From Clostridia bacterium (GTDB lineage Bacteria > Bacillota > Clostridia > Oscillospirales > CAG-382), in contig JAFQII010000096.1 of NCBI GenBank assembly GCA_017397605.1, positions 1 through 13,417 on the forward strand: a stretch of DNA of 13,417 nucleotides. The letters are read 5' to 3'. The first letter of the stretch is position 1; each line of letters begins with the position of its first letter. The position numbers were made by a program, and so were the translations under genes. The notes under the pieces were generated by a model. It was not told where the DNA came from, ran no database searches, and was given only the letters and a program-made list of their open reading frames with translations. Shown here piece by piece: positions 1 through 8,153 of the stretch.

Positions 1-1424
<1,424 letters not shown>

Positions 1425-1442
1425 ACGAGAAAGGAATCCACC

Positions 1443-2825
1443 ATGAACGCAATCGACTTTTCCGCACTTCCCGTATACACCAACGCCGAAGTCGTCGTCT
1501 GCGGCGGCGGTACGGCAGGCGCTTTTGCGGCGATCGCATCCGCACGCGAGGGCCGCGACACGCTGTTGATCGAGCAGTTCGGCTCACTCGGCGGAACGGC
1601 AACCAACGGTTTGGTCACCCCGCTGATGTCCACCCACATCGAAGGCAACCCCCAAAGCTCCTATCTCTTTTTTGAACTGCAAAACAAGCTCCGCGCCCTC
1701 GGCGCGAGCAACGAAAGGGGCAATCTCTTTGACCCGATGCTGCTCAAATACGCGCTCGAACAGCTTTGCGTCGAAGCAGGCGTACGCTTGCTCTACCACA
1801 CCTTTGTTCCCGAGGTCATCAAGGACGGAGACAAGATCGTTTCCGTCGTGATCGCCAACAAAGCAGGTCTGTCTCTTGTCAAAGGCGAGATCTTTATCGA
1901 CGCGACGGGCGACGGCGACGTCGCTGTCCGCGCGGGCGCTTCCTACAACAAGGGCAACCCCGAAACGGGCATGAATCAGCCGATGTCCTTGCGTTACATC
2001 ATTGACGGCATCGACATGCACGCGCTCGGCGCATTCTTTGCATCCGAAGCGGAACGCACGGGTGTCTCCAAAAACGCAAGCGTCTGGGCAGACGGCTGGG
2101 AAATGTACGCCGATTGCTGCCGCGGAAGCAACGTCACGCTGACCAAGGTGTTTGAAGAAGCGATCGAAGCAGGCGACCTTACGGTCGAAGACCACATTTA
2201 CTGGCAGGTCTTTGCAATGCCCGGCAGATACGGCTCTTTGGCGTTCAACTGCCCCGAGTTCTTTGCCAACATCGACGGCACCAACCCCGAGGACCTGAGC
2301 ATTTCTCAGGTCAAGGGCAAGCAGGCGATCGTCCGCCAGCTCGCGTTCTACAAAAAGTACATGAAAGGCTTTGAAAAAGCTTACATCGCCGAGATCGCGC
2401 CGATGGTCGGCGTGCGCGAGAGCCGCGAGATCGTCACCGATCACGTGCTCACCGCAGAGGATATCCTCGGCAAGCGCAAGCATCCCGACATGATCGCGCA
2501 GTCCAACTACCCGATCGACATCCACGGCAAGCAGTTGACCAACCGATATCTCGTCGAGCCCGCGGACGACGGCAAGCCCTGGTACGAAATTCCGTTCCGC
2601 TCGCTGATCGTAAAAGGCATTGACAACCTGCTGGTCGTCGGCAGATGCATCGGCGCGGAATTTATCGCCGAAGCAAGCGTCCGCATTCAGCCCACCGCAA
2701 GATCGACGGGCGAGGCGGCAGGCATCGGCGCGGCGCTGGCAATTGCCGGCGGCAAGTCCATCCGCGAGATCGACGGCGCAGACGTCCGCGGCATCATGGT
2801 CAAAAAAGGCGCGCAGTTTGCGTAA
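1443..2825 (+). CDS. FAD-dependent oxidoreductase (FAD_oxidored, PF12831-like), substrate unknown
   Basis: A 460-residue cytoplasmic flavoprotein. The ATG at 1443 follows GAGAAAGGA at a good distance. The N-terminus is a Rossmann dinucleotide fold: a beta strand EVVVCGGGTAG (residues 16-26), then an acidic residue ending the second strand (LLIEQ, Glu44) and the GSLGGTATNGLVTP signature (47-60). DATGDGDVA (153-161) is the second family motif, and the C-terminal VVGRCIGAEF...TGEAAGIGAALA segment (about 398-433) completes the flavin site. No signal peptide or membrane helix is present. Length and motifs fit the broad family found in anaerobes whose members oxidise or reduce diverse small molecules. 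The substrate cannot be read from sequence, and position after ligA gives no clue. No electron-transfer partner such as an iron-sulfur protein is adjacent. Confidence 0.85.
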   Translation: MNAIDFSALPVYTNAEVVVCGGGTAGAFAAIASAREGRDTLLIEQFGSLGGTATNGLVTPLMSTHIEGNPQSSYLFFELQNKLRALGASNERGNLFDPMLLKYALEQLCVEAGVRLLYHTFVPEVIKDGDKIVSVVIANKAGLSLVKGEIFIDATGDGDVAVRAGASYNKGNPETGMNQPMSLRYIIDGIDMHALGAFFASEAERTGVSKNASVWADGWEMYADCCRGSNVTLTKVFEEAIEAGDLTVEDHIYWQVFAMPGRYGSLAFNCPEFFANIDGTNPEDLSISQVKGKQAIVRQLAFYKKYMKGFEKAYIAEIAPMVGVRESREIVTDHVLTAEDILGKRKHPDMIAQSNYPIDIHGKQLTNRYLVEPADDGKPWYEIPFRSLIVKGIDNLLVVGRCIGAEFIAEASVRIQPTARSTGEAAGIGAALAIAGGKSIREIDGADVRGIMVKKGAQFA

Positions 2826-2833
2826 GGGAACGC

Positions 2834-2916
2834 TTAAGAGGCTCCGCCTCTTAAAAATCTCCGCCAAAGAAACTTTTTGAAAAAAGTTTCTTTGGAAACT
2901 TCAAAAACTTTTATGC
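2834..2916 (+). repeat. Modular palindromic intergenic element, copy A
   Basis: Nine bases after the oxidoreductase stop. It consists of a GC-rich hairpin (TTAAGAGGC, loop TCC, GCCTCTTAA; 2834-2854), six bases, then a 15-bp perfect stem (2864-2878 with 2881-2895, loop GA), and a tail reading CTTCAAAAACTTTTATGC. Bases 2861-2916 align without gaps to 8250-8305 (44 of 56 identical by my count). The three stem pairs that differ between copies change on both sides so that pairing is kept. It does not code for protein. It may act as a transcript end, a processing site or a small mobile palindrome; the sequence alone does not decide. Confidence 0.7.
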
Positions 2917-2919
2917 AAA

Positions 2920-2958
2920 AAAGGTGTTTCCGTTTTTGGGAAACACCTTTGTTTTTTT
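2920..2958. terminator. Bidirectional intrinsic terminator between converging genes
   Basis: A 12-bp perfect stem, AAAGGTGTTTCC (2920-2931) with GGAAACACCTTT (2939-2950), and a seven-base loop GTTTTTG. On the + strand it is followed by G and seven Ts (2952-2958). Read on the - strand the stem runs into a T6 run. It can therefore end both the ligA/oxidoreductase transcript and the hydrolase transcript, whose stop codon lies at 2957-2959. Confidence 0.9.
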
Positions 2959-4858
2959 ATTTCTTTCGTATGCCCAGCACGACAATGACCGCAAACGCCA
3001 CGCCGATCAGAACCACGGCGATCAGCACGACCCAGATGATACCTTTGCCGTCATCGGGTTCGGACGGCACGGAACTTTCGGCGGTTGATTCGGCTTGCGA
3101 CGGTTCTTCCGAAGGCTCTTCGGACGGATCGATGACGGGCGGTTTGGATTCTTCGACCAAACGAGCCGCGGCGATCTCTTTCCACGTGATCGCGTCGCCG
3201 ACGTTGCCGTAGACCGACAGCGTGAGATAATTGACCGTGATCACTTCATCCGTTTGGAGGTACGCCGCGAGGTCGACGTACGTTTTGACGTCGGTCGTAA
3301 AATCGTTGACCGTACCGTAAACCAGATCGGACAAATGCACGGATTTGCTTTCGCCCGCTGCGGTGGTGTAGTACAAATAGCCGTTGGCACAGCCTTTGTT
3401 CATGTTGACGCGCAGGTACAGCAGCGGCGTTTTTGCAAGATCGATCTGCTTATCTACTTCCACACGAACGGAAGGCCACGCGATACTGCTTTCCGCCGCA
3501 CGCGCGAGCGTAAACGTGCCGTCTTCGTGGAACGTCGTATCCACCGTACCCTCTGCAAGTCCGATGTCCTTTTCTGTCTCGGGCATCAGACTGACCGCGT
3601 GATCATACACGGGCTCGCTCGGCAGTGTCGCGGGGTCGGGCGCGGTCACGGAAAGCTCGTTGATCTTGATCTTTTTGCCCGCCTCGCCCACGACGTACAG
3701 CTTGACACCCGAAAAGACGACCGTGCCGTCCTCGGCAATCATGCTGTCGGGCAAAAAGTCCGCAAGATTCAGCGTGCATTTGATCCGCTGACCGCCTAAA
3801 ATATCGTCGCCGAGCATGTTCAGCGAAGGAATTGCCGCCTTAAGCAACGGATTGAGCGGAATATAGTCGCTGTCATAGCCCCACGTCGGGTTTGCGCCGT
3901 TGAGGTACAGCATAATGTTCATTGCCGCCTGCAGATCGATATCGACCGTCAGGTAACTGCCGCGCACGGGGACGGTCAACGCCTTGTCCAGCGTCGGCGA
4001 GTAATGCGCCTCGGGCCAAAGCCCCGTCTTGTTGGCAAACGAGATCGCGCCGTCCTTTTCGACCTTCATATCGATCGTGTCGGGATAAATCTCGCGCCAG
4101 CCCTCGGGCGTCATGGGAATGAGCGACGAAGTAAACGGCGGTTCCTGCGCCTCGGGCGCTTCGGGATACTCCACGGGCGGAACGTCGTAGTCGCGTCCGT
4201 AATTCGCTTCAAAATACGCGCACAGCGCGTCGGTAAACACCTTGTTGCCCGCCGCTGTCAAATGCACGCCGTCGGAGACCAGCACCTCGTCCGCGGTGTA
4301 ATCTTCGTCCATGATCGCATGCACGTCGACCAGCGGAACGTCGTATTCTTCCGCCAGCCCGCGCACGATGCCCACGTACACGTCCAAGCCCGCGTTGACG
4401 CTTCCCTCGGGGTACAAATCGGGTCCGCCGCAGGGGTATTCCTGAATGATCGGCGAGGTCACCAGAATCGGAACAGCGCCGATCTTTTGGATCTCGGTAA
4501 TCATCGTGATCAGATTTTTGCGGTAATCCTCGGGCGTGACCTGCGGACTTCCGCTTCCCTGACGGTTAAAATCGTTGGTGCCGAAGCAGATCGTCACAAA
4601 ATCGGGCTCATACGCAAGCACGTCGCGTTCCAGACGCGCGATGCCGTGCGACGTGTTGTTGCCGCCGATACCCGCGTTAAAAAGACGCATGTTCAGCGCG
4701 CTTGCAACGTCCGACGGCCACGACGAAAGCGCCGTGTTGCTCGCACCAAAGGTCACAAACACCGCTCCGTCCGTTACCTCAACCGTGTCTGCACAGACGG
4801 GAACGCACGCGACCGCAAGCAAAACAGCAAGCAAGCAAAGACTTATATATCGTTTCAA
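2957..4858 (-). CDS. Secreted, membrane-anchored SGNH/GDSL-type hydrolase
   Basis: Predicted esterase or lipase-like hydrolase (GDSL_2/SGNH fold) displayed on the cell surface; substrate unknown, possibly acyl groups on glycans. I start it at TTG 4858 (633 residues). GAAGGG ends eight bases upstream, and translation from there begins with a clean signal peptide (KRY, a hydrophobic run, VCA-DTV cleavage near residue 23). The open frame continues upstream to 5062 but into another gene. Family blocks: block I FGASNT with Ser40 as nucleophile, block II NAGIGGNN (61-68), block III GTND (93-96), block V SDGVHL with Asp196 and His199. The usual GDS reads GAS here. Residues 230-565 look like beta-rich accessory domains that I do not recognise. 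The C-terminus has a Pro/Ser/Glu linker (about 569-605), one membrane helix (606-629) and a basic IRKK tail. It has its own promoter and lies directly downstream of the sigma/anti-sigma operon. Confidence 0.85.
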   Translation of the reverse strand: MKRYISLCLLAVLLAVACVPVCADTVEVTDGAVFVTFGASNTALSSWPSDVASALNMRLFNAGIGGNNTSHGIARLERDVLAYEPDFVTICFGTNDFNRQGSGSPQVTPEDYRKNLITMITEIQKIGAVPILVTSPIIQEYPCGGPDLYPEGSVNAGLDVYVGIVRGLAEEYDVPLVDVHAIMDEDYTADEVLVSDGVHLTAAGNKVFTDALCAYFEANYGRDYDVPPVEYPEAPEAQEPPFTSSLIPMTPEGWREIYPDTIDMKVEKDGAISFANKTGLWPEAHYSPTLDKALTVPVRGSYLTVDIDLQAAMNIMLYLNGANPTWGYDSDYIPLNPLLKAAIPSLNMLGDDILGGQRIKCTLNLADFLPDSMIAEDGTVVFSGVKLYVVGEAGKKIKINELSVTAPDPATLPSEPVYDHAVSLMPETEKDIGLAEGTVDTTFHEDGTFTLARAAESSIAWPSVRVEVDKQIDLAKTPLLYLRVNMNKGCANGYLYYTTAAGESKSVHLSDLVYGTVNDFTTDVKTYVDLAAYLQTDEVITVNYLTLSVYGNVGDAITWKEIAAARLVEESKPPVIDPSEEPSEEPSQAESTAESSVPSEPDDGKGIIWVVLIAVVLIGVAFAVIVVLGIRKK

Positions 4859-4865
4859 AATAATC

Positions 4866-4910
4866 ACCCTTCTTTTGTGGACTGCATACAGTATAGCACA
4901 AAAGAAGGGT
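4866..4910 (-). promoter_or_regulatory. 14-base inverted repeat around the hydrolase promoter and ribosome binding site
   Basis: ACCCTTCTTTTGTG (4866-4879) and CACAAAAGAAGGGT (4897-4910) are exact reverse complements separated by 17 bases. Within the centre, ACTG-CATA-CAGT (4881-4892) is a smaller dyad. On the - strand the upstream arm lies between -35 and -10, and the downstream arm lies in the 5' leader and contains the GAAGGG ribosome binding site (4867-4872). It could be an operator in DNA. In read-through RNA it could be a hairpin that hides the ribosome binding site. No T run follows, so it is not a simple terminator. Confidence 0.65.
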
Positions 4911-4918
4911 TTTGTAAA
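4890..4918 (-). promoter_or_regulatory. Sigma-A-type promoter of the SGNH hydrolase gene
   Basis: On the - strand, TTTACA (-35, 4918-4913), a 17-base spacer and TATACT (-10, 4895-4890), five of six consensus bases in each box. Transcription would start near 4883, leaving a leader of about 25 bases. Start site not verified. Confidence 0.75.
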
Positions 4919-4932
4919 GAAAAAAATTGATA

Positions 4933-5472
4933 TCACTGCACGCGTTTTCCAAGGCGATATTCGTTGAAATCCGCTTCGTAATAATACCAGCCATCCGTCT
5001 CCAACGCATCCAGCCGAGTCAAAAACTGCACATCGGGCGGGGTTTCTGTATCCTCGTGCCAAACCACACCCGCGCCGAAATCCATCAACCGCGTCCAGAA
5101 CAAAAATTCTACCGTGTCTCCCGATTTGGTGATGTTGTTACACCCGTTTGCAAACAGCTTGCTTGCGGCTTTTTGCACTTCCTTTTCCCCGATCGGCACG
5201 TCCATGTTTTTTGTTTTTCCGTCTGTCGGATCGACGGTCAGCAGCAGCAGCATGGAGTCACTGTCGCGTTCTCTGATGACGATGCTGTCGTGCTCCACCG
5301 CGCAAAGATAGGATGCGACCGTTTGGAACTCATTTCCGTACCGATCGAGCAACACGCCCGCCGCACGCTTGCTGTGCCTGAACATAGAAATCCACCCATA
5401 CGCAAAGTACGTCAAAACCGCGGCGCACGCGAGAACGGTGCACAGGACAATGATCCTTTTTTGTTTTGTCAT
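4933..5472 (-). CDS. Membrane-anchored protein of unknown function, third gene of the sigma operon
   Basis: A 179-residue protein I do not recognise. ATG 5472 overlaps the anti-sigma stop as ATGA, and the AAGGA directly before it lies within the end of the anti-sigma gene, so translation is probably coupled. The N-terminus is basic (TKQKR) followed by one hydrophobic helix (about residues 7-28), which would leave residues 30-179 outside the membrane. That region is mixed alpha/beta with acidic patches and a tyrosine-rich end (WYYYEADFNEY). No catalytic motif, lipobox or cell-wall sorting signal is visible. Being third after sigma and anti-sigma suggests an accessory sensor, a regulator of the anti-sigma factor, or simply a target of the sigma factor. 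That is inference from position only. Confidence 0.75.
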   Translation of the reverse strand: MTKQKRIIVLCTVLACAAVLTYFAYGWISMFRHSKRAAGVLLDRYGNEFQTVASYLCAVEHDSIVIRERDSDSMLLLLTVDPTDGKTKNMDVPIGEKEVQKAASKLFANGCNNITKSGDTVEFLFWTRLMDFGAGVVWHEDTETPPDVQFLTRLDALETDGWYYYEADFNEYRLGKRVQ

Positions 5473-6089
5473 TCCTTGCCCAGCCACCTTGCGTAGAGAT
5501 ATGCGTACAGCGGCGACAGCGCGCAATGCAAAAGCACAGCGGCAAAGAGCCAACCGTAGCTTCCCATCATGATCCAAACGTAACGCTTGATCAGCGCCAT
5601 GCCTGCTGAAAAGCCCTCTGCAAAAAACGCATAATGCAAGCAGACCCACACAAACGCCGCGGCAAACACGACCCACGTCACGATCGCCGTCACGGCAACA
5701 AACCGCTTGCGGTTTTTATAAAGGCGCAAAAAGAACCAGTTTGTCAACGAAAACAAACACGCTACACCGGGGACAAGAAACCGCAAAGCAAATATGCCGT
5801 TGAGACTGTCCACATTGGTCATCGACTCCGCCATCGCACCGAGAAACAGCATCCCGAACGCCAAAATAAACAACAAGATCTGCAAGGTCGATGCACGCCA
5901 ATGACGCGTCAGCTCCAGCTTGGGAAAAACATTCATCGGCTTGTACGCCAAGGATGTCTTGATGTCCTGCAACACCGCGCGGCACGCAGGGCAGGTCTCC
6001 AGGTGCTCCTCCACCACGCGCACGCTCTCGTCGGAACAGCATTCGTCGTGATACAGCGGCAAAAGGTCTTGAATCAGTTCACATTTCAT
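5469..6089 (-). CDS. Anti-sigma factor with zf-HC2 zinc-binding domain and four membrane helices
   Basis: Predicted to bind and hold its cognate ECF sigma factor at the membrane until an envelope signal releases it. The 206-residue protein starts with the anti-sigma zinc domain: Cys3, then LLPLYHDE, and the H-x3-C-x2-C motif at His29, Cys33 and Cys36. Four hydrophobic segments follow (about 68-87, 99-121, 130-157 and 171-198). ATG 6089 overlaps the sigma gene's TGA (ATGA), the tight coupling usual for sigma/anti-sigma pairs. The membrane part is longer than in single-helix RsiW-type factors. The signal sensed is not evident. Confidence 0.88.
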   Translation of the reverse strand: MKCELIQDLLPLYHDECCSDESVRVVEEHLETCPACRAVLQDIKTSLAYKPMNVFPKLELTRHWRASTLQILLFILAFGMLFLGAMAESMTNVDSLNGIFALRFLVPGVACLFSLTNWFFLRLYKNRKRFVAVTAIVTWVVFAAAFVWVCLHYAFFAEGFSAGMALIKRYVWIMMGSYGWLFAAVLLHCALSPLYAYLYARWLGKE

Positions 6090-6571
6090 ACGTTTTCCTC
6101 CAACATCTCTTTGATCTTACATTTCGCGCGGGAAAGCGTGACACGCGCCCAGCTCTCGCTTTTGCCAAACACGCGGCTGATTCGTACTGTCGGAACGTCG
6201 CCGCACACCGCCAGCAAAAACACCGTCTGATAGGGCTCCTCCAGCCGTTTTGCGCACGCGTACACTTCGTCGGCAAGCACCTTGATCTCGACCGTCTGCG
6301 CGACATCCTCCGCGGTTTGTCCGTCGGCAACTTCCTCCAACGGAACCAACCGTCTTTGCTTTCGGTAGTGCTTCATCAGCTCATTCCGCGCGATCGAACA
6401 CAGCCAAGATAGCGCTTTGGTATCGTCTCGCAATTGCCGTGCGTTGATGTACGCGCGGAAAAACGTCTCCTGCGTCAGCTCCTCCGCCAAATGCGCGTCG
6501 CGGCACAGCGACAGCAAAAAACGGTAAACCAAGCCGTAGTGCTCCCGAAACAGCGCTTCGATATCCGCCAT
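6086..6571 (-). CDS. ECF (group 4) RNA polymerase sigma factor
   Basis: Directs RNA polymerase to a specific regulon, probably for envelope stress. 161 residues with the two ECF domains: region 2 (about 1-75, with AEELTQETFFRAY and the SWLCSIARNELMKHYRK segment) and region 4 (about 105-158, with a helix-turn-helix at VRISRVFGKSESWARVTLSRAK). Start choice: a GTG at 6583 would be in frame, but AAAGGAAGTG (6590-6581) matches an extended ribosome binding site in nine of ten bases and includes that GTG, leaving nine bases to ATG 6571. The gene is followed by its anti-sigma factor with an ATGA overlap. An ECF-like promoter lies just upstream, suggesting autoactivation. Subfamily not assigned. Confidence 0.93.
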   Translation of the reverse strand: MADIEALFREHYGLVYRFLLSLCRDAHLAEELTQETFFRAYINARQLRDDTKALSWLCSIARNELMKHYRKQRRLVPLEEVADGQTAEDVAQTVEIKVLADEVYACAKRLEEPYQTVFLLAVCGDVPTVRISRVFGKSESWARVTLSRAKCKIKEMLEENV

Positions 6572-6596
6572 ATGCTTTCCCACTTCCTTTCTGTCT

Positions 6597-6627
6597 GTTA
6601 GATGCAGAAAGAGGACAAAACGTTACA
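6597..6627 (-). promoter_or_regulatory. Candidate ECF-type promoter of the sigma/anti-sigma operon
   Basis: On the - strand, TGTAACGTTTT (starting at 6627) is followed, 16 bases after TGTAAC, by GCATCTAAC (6605-6597). A -35 with an AAC core and a -10 with a C-TC-TA core resemble autoregulated ECF promoters in Firmicutes. No sigma-A promoter of similar quality is seen between the upstream DUF2812 gene and the sigma gene. Recognition by this particular sigma factor is inference. Confidence 0.5.
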
Positions 6628-6637
6628 AGAAAAATGA

Positions 6638-7183
6638 TCAACTCTCGAAAATATTTTCATCCTGTTGCAGACGGCGAATCAGCTTGCTGATTTTACAATA
6701 CCCCAAGACAATGTTATACCAAAGAGCCGCAACACAGATATACAAAAGCACATCTACCGCCAATACGGGTTCCCGCACAAAATCAACTGTCTTCTCCAGC
6801 AACCAGATCGTCCATACAATCAAAAGAGGACGCATGTTTTTTCGGATACGGCGATAATATTTCAACCAAGAGATACGATCGGAATAGAGCTTAAACGGAG
6901 CGTCCGCCTTCTTACAAAAATACGCAATTGTCCCGTTTGCGCCGATATATTTTGCACCCGTTTCTTCGACAAAGGTAATGTATCGCTTGGATTTTTCCGT
7001 GATCGGCTTCTCTTCCAGCATCTCTACGCAGATCTCATAGCCGCCCGGCTCGCATGACTCAAATGTGTATTTAAATAGATTCACATCGCACAATAACCAG
7101 CCTTTTTTGATCTTTTCGTTGAGCCATGCTTGTTCTTTGTCTACGTTCCACCACAAAAAAGTATGATAAACCGCTCTTTTCAT
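6638..7183 (-). CDS. DUF2812 domain membrane protein, second copy of the padR operon
   Basis: A 181-residue protein starting at ATG 7183, with AAAAGGAG eight bases upstream. The cytoplasmic DUF2812 part (about 1-115) shows the family pattern: a helix with W-LNEKIKKGW (20-29), FKYTFESCEPGGYE (37-50), RYITFVEETGAKYIG (67-81), and KLYSDRISWLKYYRRI (98-113). Two membrane segments follow (about 118-134 and 140-161), then a charged tail ending IFES. It is a tandem paralogue of the gene at 7200-7775, which also ends IFES. The gap between the two is 16 bases. DUF2812 proteins are common partners of PadR regulators in Firmicutes, but their biochemical role is not known to me. Confidence 0.85.
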   Translation of the reverse strand: MKRAVYHTFLWWNVDKEQAWLNEKIKKGWLLCDVNLFKYTFESCEPGGYEICVEMLEEKPITEKSKRYITFVEETGAKYIGANGTIAYFCKKADAPFKLYSDRISWLKYYRRIRKNMRPLLIVWTIWLLEKTVDFVREPVLAVDVLLYICVAALWYNIVLGYCKISKLIRRLQQDENIFES

Positions 7184-7199
7184 TGCTGTTTTCTCCTTT

Positions 7200-7775
7200 T
7201 CAAGATTCAAAAATCTGTTTTTCCTCTAACAAGCGCTTACGTTTTTTGTACAGCTTGCAATATGTCGGCGCAGCAACTGCCAGTATCAAGACTGCCAAAA
7301 ATCCCCAGAGCACAAGATTGTTTATACTGTTTTTCAACATTGTGCTATTGCCTTGAATCGCCGCAATCAATGCAACAACAGCATGTACCCCAAGCGGAAT
7401 CAAGGGTAGCTCAGACAGCCAAATATGCCGCATCAGTCGTGTATACAGCGCAATCCACGAGCTACGGTCAGAATACAGTTCAAATGTACTCGCGTCCTCT
7501 GCTTTGACACACGCAATCAAAAGCGAGCCGACCGTAATACACTCCGCTCCGCACTCTTCCAAAAAAGAGATATACCTTTGTCCCGCATCCGTATCAAATC
7601 CACTGTTCTTAAAATCCACACGATAGCGGTATGCGCCCTTTTCGCAAGGCTCAAATGTCCAGTACGAAAAATGTTCCTCGACCAACTTCCAACCTTGATT
7701 TGCCATGTCGCAAAGCCACGTTTCCAACGCCTCGATCCGATAATCGGGAAAAAATTTATGTATTTCTTTTTTCAT
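7200..7775 (-). CDS. DUF2812 domain membrane protein, first copy of the padR operon
   Basis: A 191-residue protein starting at ATG 7775, four bases after the padR stop, with GGGGAG seven bases upstream. DUF2812 landmarks: KKEIHKFFPDY (2-12), ETWLCDMANQGWKLV (18-32), WTFEPCEKGAYRYRVD (39-54), RYISFLEECGAE (67-78) and FELYSDRSSW (98-107). Two hydrophobic helices (about 119-140 and 152-172) precede a strongly basic KLYKKRKRLLEEK segment. The open frame extends upstream over padR, but translation of that part is unlikely. Spacing argues for one transcript with padR. Function unknown; a membrane-bound effector or sensor controlled by the PadR repressor is a reasonable guess. Confidence 0.85.
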   Translation of the reverse strand: MKKEIHKFFPDYRIEALETWLCDMANQGWKLVEEHFSYWTFEPCEKGAYRYRVDFKNSGFDTDAGQRYISFLEECGAECITVGSLLIACVKAEDASTFELYSDRSSWIALYTRLMRHIWLSELPLIPLGVHAVVALIAAIQGNSTMLKNSINNLVLWGFLAVLILAVAAPTYCKLYKKRKRLLEEKQIFES

Positions 7776-7779
7776 CTCA

Positions 7780-8088
7780 TCACTCCCCAAGCAATTGCTT
7801 GCCGTTGGAGACCAGCTCTTGCAAGCGCGCAAGCTCTGCGCGTGCGACAGCCTTGCCCGTCTCCGTTGCAACGTACTCTTTTTTTCTGCCTTGTACGTCG
7901 AACGCGACCTCCATGATCCATCCTTTTTCCAAAAGCGTGCTCAACGCACCGTACAAGGTTCCTGCTGCCAGACGGACGCGTCCGCCCGACAGCTTTTCCA
8001 CATTCTGCATGATTCCGTAGCCGTGCATCGGCTCGATCAGCGAAAGCAGGATGTAAAAAACCGCTTCCGTCAACGCCGCTTGTGACAT
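7780..8088 (-). CDS. PadR-family transcriptional repressor
   Basis: A 102-residue winged-helix DNA-binding protein, the short PadR form lacking a long C-terminal helical domain. Motifs: TEAVFYILLSLIEPMHGYGIMQ at the N-terminal helices, AAGTLYGALSTLLEKGWI (41-58) forming the recognition helix, and the wing GRKKEYVATETGKA (67-80). Two ATGs are possible, 8094 and 8088. I prefer 8088 because AGAGGG then lies eight bases upstream, against two for 8094. It is the first gene of an operon with two DUF2812 genes. A dyad operator just downstream of its promoter suggests it represses its own operon, the usual PadR arrangement. Confidence 0.93.
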   Translation of the reverse strand: MSQAALTEAVFYILLSLIEPMHGYGIMQNVEKLSGGRVRLAAGTLYGALSTLLEKGWIMEVAFDVQGRKKEYVATETGKAVARAELARLQELVSNGKQLLGE

Positions 8089-8115
8089 CACCATAACCCT
8101 CTTTCTGTATTTCGC

Positions 8116-8141
8116 TCGCCGATATATCGGTCGCCGATATA
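8116..8141 (-). promoter_or_regulatory. Candidate PadR operator
   Basis: Three overlapping symmetries in 26 bases: the 12-base perfect palindrome CCGATATATCGG (8119-8130), the inverted repeat TATATCGG-TCG-CCGATATA (8123-8141), and an 11-base direct repeat TCGCCGATATA (8116-8126 and 8131-8141). It lies just downstream of the predicted start of transcription and upstream of padR. A bound repressor here would block initiation or early elongation. The regulator assignment is from position. Confidence 0.75.
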
Positions 8142-8153
8142 CCTTGCATCCTT

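Noticed and set aside
1584..2867. Long - strand open frame (427 codons) antisense to the FAD oxidoreductase gene
   Set aside because: The + strand frame has clear FAD motifs and a ribosome binding site; the antisense product resembles no protein.
4911..4932. Intrinsic terminator at the end of the sigma operon
   Set aside because: A T run follows the stop at 4933, but there is no convincing stem before it; the nearby inverted repeat lacks a T run of its own.
4859..5062. N-terminal extension of the SGNH hydrolase frame
   Set aside because: It overlaps the upstream gene and the promoter and puts 68 non-secretory residues before a perfect signal peptide; TTG 4858 has a well-spaced ribosome binding site.
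6572..6583. GTG 6583 as the sigma factor start
   Set aside because: The GTG forms part of the AAAGGAAGTG ribosome binding site used for ATG 6571.
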